Shown piece after piece: positions 62,547-64,000 of a stretch of DNA of 64,000 bases; the stretch's first letter is position 1; each line of letters opens with the position of its first letter. Where the stretch lies: positions 1,860,001 to 1,924,000 of the forward strand of contig NC_014220.1 of NCBI RefSeq assembly GCF_000092405.1, given 5' to 3'. Under the pieces are notes generated by a model. It had not been told where the DNA came from. It did not search any database and saw only the letters and a program-made list of their open reading frames with translations. Source of the DNA: Syntrophothermus lipocalidus DSM 12680 (GTDB taxonomy: Bacteria > Bacillota > Syntrophomonadia > Syntrophomonadales > Syntrophothermaceae). Both the position numbers and the translations under genes were made by a program.

Positions 62547-64000
62547 CTAATGAATTCTAGTTTTCGTTTTTCCCCGCTTCTTCCCACGGGTTCCCTCGGC
62601 TTGTCTTATGAGATCGCGCAAGTAGGCTGCCCGTTCGAATTCCAGCATCTCTGCTGCTCTCCTCATTTCCAGTTCCAGCTCGGTCAGCAACCGTTTTCGT
62701 TCTCTGGCGTTCAATCCCTCAAATGTCGAGCTCCTGTATTCCTCAGGCTCTTCGGCAATCGTAGCCTCTATGGGGGGCCGTATGCTTTTAGTAACTGTTC
62801 GGGGTGTGATCCCGTGCTGGTGGTTGTACTCCAGCTGGATGGCCCGGCGCCGGTTGGTTTCGTCGATTGCCGCCTTCATAGCGGAGGTGACGTGGTCAGC
62901 GTACATTATAACCTTACCTTCCACGTTACGGGCAGCTCTCCCGATGGTCTGAACCAGCGACCGCTCCGAACGCAAGAACCCCTCTTTATCGGCATCAAGT
63001 ATAGCTACCAAAGCCACCTCGGGCAGGTCCAGCCCCTCCCGGAGAAGGTTAATTCCAACGAGTACGTCGAATTCTCCCAGTCTCAGGCCCCGCAGTATAT
63101 CCATTCTTTCAAGGGCGTCGATCTCGGAGTGCATGTACCTAACCCGGAATCCGGCATCGCTCAGGTAATCCGTAAGCTCCTCGGCCATCCGTTTAGTCAA
63201 GGTCGTCACCAGCACCCGGTAGCCTTTGTCCACCTTCAGCCGTATCTCCTTCATCAGGTCGTCTATCTGGTTTTGGGTGGGTCTTACCTCCACCTCCGGG
63301 TCGACTAGGCCGGTAGGCCTGATAATCTGCTCCACTACCTGGCTGCTGTTTTCCAGCTCATAAGGCCCGGGGGTAGCGCTGACGTAAATACACTGCTTAA
63401 CCTTGGCCTCGAACTCCTCAAACGTAAGCGGGCGGTTGTCCATAGCCGAAGGCAAGCGAAAACCATAGTCCACCAGGGTCTGCTTGCGCGAGCGGTCCCC
63501 TTCGTACATCCCGCGCAACTGAGGTATTCCTATGTGAGACTCATCGATAAAGACAATGAAATCCCGGGGGAAAAAGTCGATCAAGGTATAGGGCGGTTCC
63601 CCCGGCTGTCTTCCTGTAATATAACGGGAATAGTTTTCTATCCCCTTGCAATAACCGATTTCCCTTATCATCTCCAGGTCATACCGGGTGCGGTGGGCCA
63701 GGCGCTGAGCCTCCAAGAGCTTACCTTCCTTTTTGAGGAGCTCCACCCGTTCCTCCAATTCTTTTTCAATCTCTGCCGCCGCCCTCAGCATCTTTTCCCG
63801 GGTAGTGATGTAATGGGAAGCCGGGAAAATCGAAACGTGAGTCCTCCTGCCTAATATCTCCCCCGTCAGGGGATTGAACTCCAGTATCCTTTCGATCTCA
63901 TCCCCGAAAAACTCTATACGGATGGCATTTTCCCCGGCAGATACCGGCATCAGCTCTACCACGTCCCCGCGCACCCGGAATTTGCCCCGGCTGAAATCGA
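62547..64000 (-). CDS. uvrB: Excinuclease ABC subunit B, N-terminal part outside window
   Basis: The frame is open to the window edge ([12 protein letters not shown], continuing past 64000), so about 485 C-terminal residues are visible of a protein near 660. Helicase motifs [29 protein letters not shown] and QTIGRAARN are present, and a C-terminal UVR domain ([19 protein letters not shown]) contacts UvrC. Damage-verification helicase of excision repair. Confidence 0.98.
   Translation of the reverse strand, partial: DFSRGKFRVRGDVVELMPVSAGENAIRIEFFGDEIERILEFNPLTGEILGRRTHVSIFPASHYITTREKMLRAAAEIEKELEERVELLKKEGKLLEAQRLAHRTRYDLEMIREIGYCKGIENYSRYITGRQPGEPPYTLIDFFPRDFIVFIDESHIGIPQLRGMYEGDRSRKQTLVDYGFRLPSAMDNRPLTFEEFEAKVKQCIYVSATPGPYELENSSQVVEQIIRPTGLVDPEVEVRPTQNQIDDLMKEIRLKVDKGYRVLVTTLTKRMAEELTDYLSDAGFRVRYMHSEIDALERMDILRGLRLGEFDVLVGINLLREGLDLPEVALVAILDADKEGFLRSERSLVQTIGRAARNVEGKVIMYADHVTSAMKAAIDETNRRRAIQLEYNHQHGITPRTVTKSIRPPIEATIAEEPEEYRSSTFEGLNARERKRLLTELELEMRRAAEMLEFERAAYLRDLIRQAEGTRGKKRGKTKTRIH

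Overview
The window is bacterial DNA from a Gram-positive, probably thermophilic or syntrophic member of the Clostridia. The basis is the gene order uvrB-uvrA-uvrC, rapZ-yvcK-whiA, rpoN, cggR-gap-pgk-tpiA-gpmI-eno, secG, rnr, smpB-ssrA, with strong GGAGG-type ribosome sites, frequent GTG/TTG starts and a membrane pyrophosphatase. The species cannot be fixed from sequence alone. Almost every gene lies on the minus strand.

Left flank (1-2957): the end of a methyl-accepting chemotaxis protein, a stand-alone HD-GYP protein, a long ATTG tetranucleotide repeat, and a strong minus-strand terminator that I think is the native terminator of smpB-ssrA. A 12-bp sequence at 2946-2957 is repeated exactly at 33838-33849, at the 3' end of the tmRNA gene.

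Between these repeats lies a mobile element of about 30.9 kb inserted in ssrA. It carries a large serine recombinase at its right end, a divergent repressor/Cro-like switch (30.25-30.42 kb), an early module of small genes, a DNA adenine methylase, a DpdA-like protein, a clamp-like protein, and a DnaD-like initiator with a DnaC-like loader. A long late module follows. That module has six consecutive single-span membrane micro-proteins of 37-56 residues, a processive glycosyltransferase, secreted fibronectin-III/DUF6273-like proteins, a lytic transglycosylase, further membrane proteins, and a Zot/pI-like ATPase. I see no terminase, portal, tailed-phage capsid or conjugation gene. The order coat-like proteins, adhesins, membrane proteins, Zot-like ATPase resembles filamentous phages (Inoviridae), but the element is several times larger than a typical one and has a replisome-loading type of replication module. 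I propose an inovirus-like temperate element of a Gram-positive host as the candidate undescribed system. Accessory genes at the ends include HicBA, a membrane-linked Mrr-type nuclease, an XRE-ImmA gene with an unknown partner, and a tyrosine recombinase.

Right flank (33.8-64 kb): housekeeping genes for trans-translation (ssrA, smpB), RNA turnover (rnr), proton pumping (hppA), secretion (secG), lower glycolysis with its regulator, sigma-54, the rapZ-yvcK-whiA cluster, sugar isomerase/kinase, and UvrABC excision repair. Intergenic repeats of several families and a GxxExxY gene remnant are scattered here.
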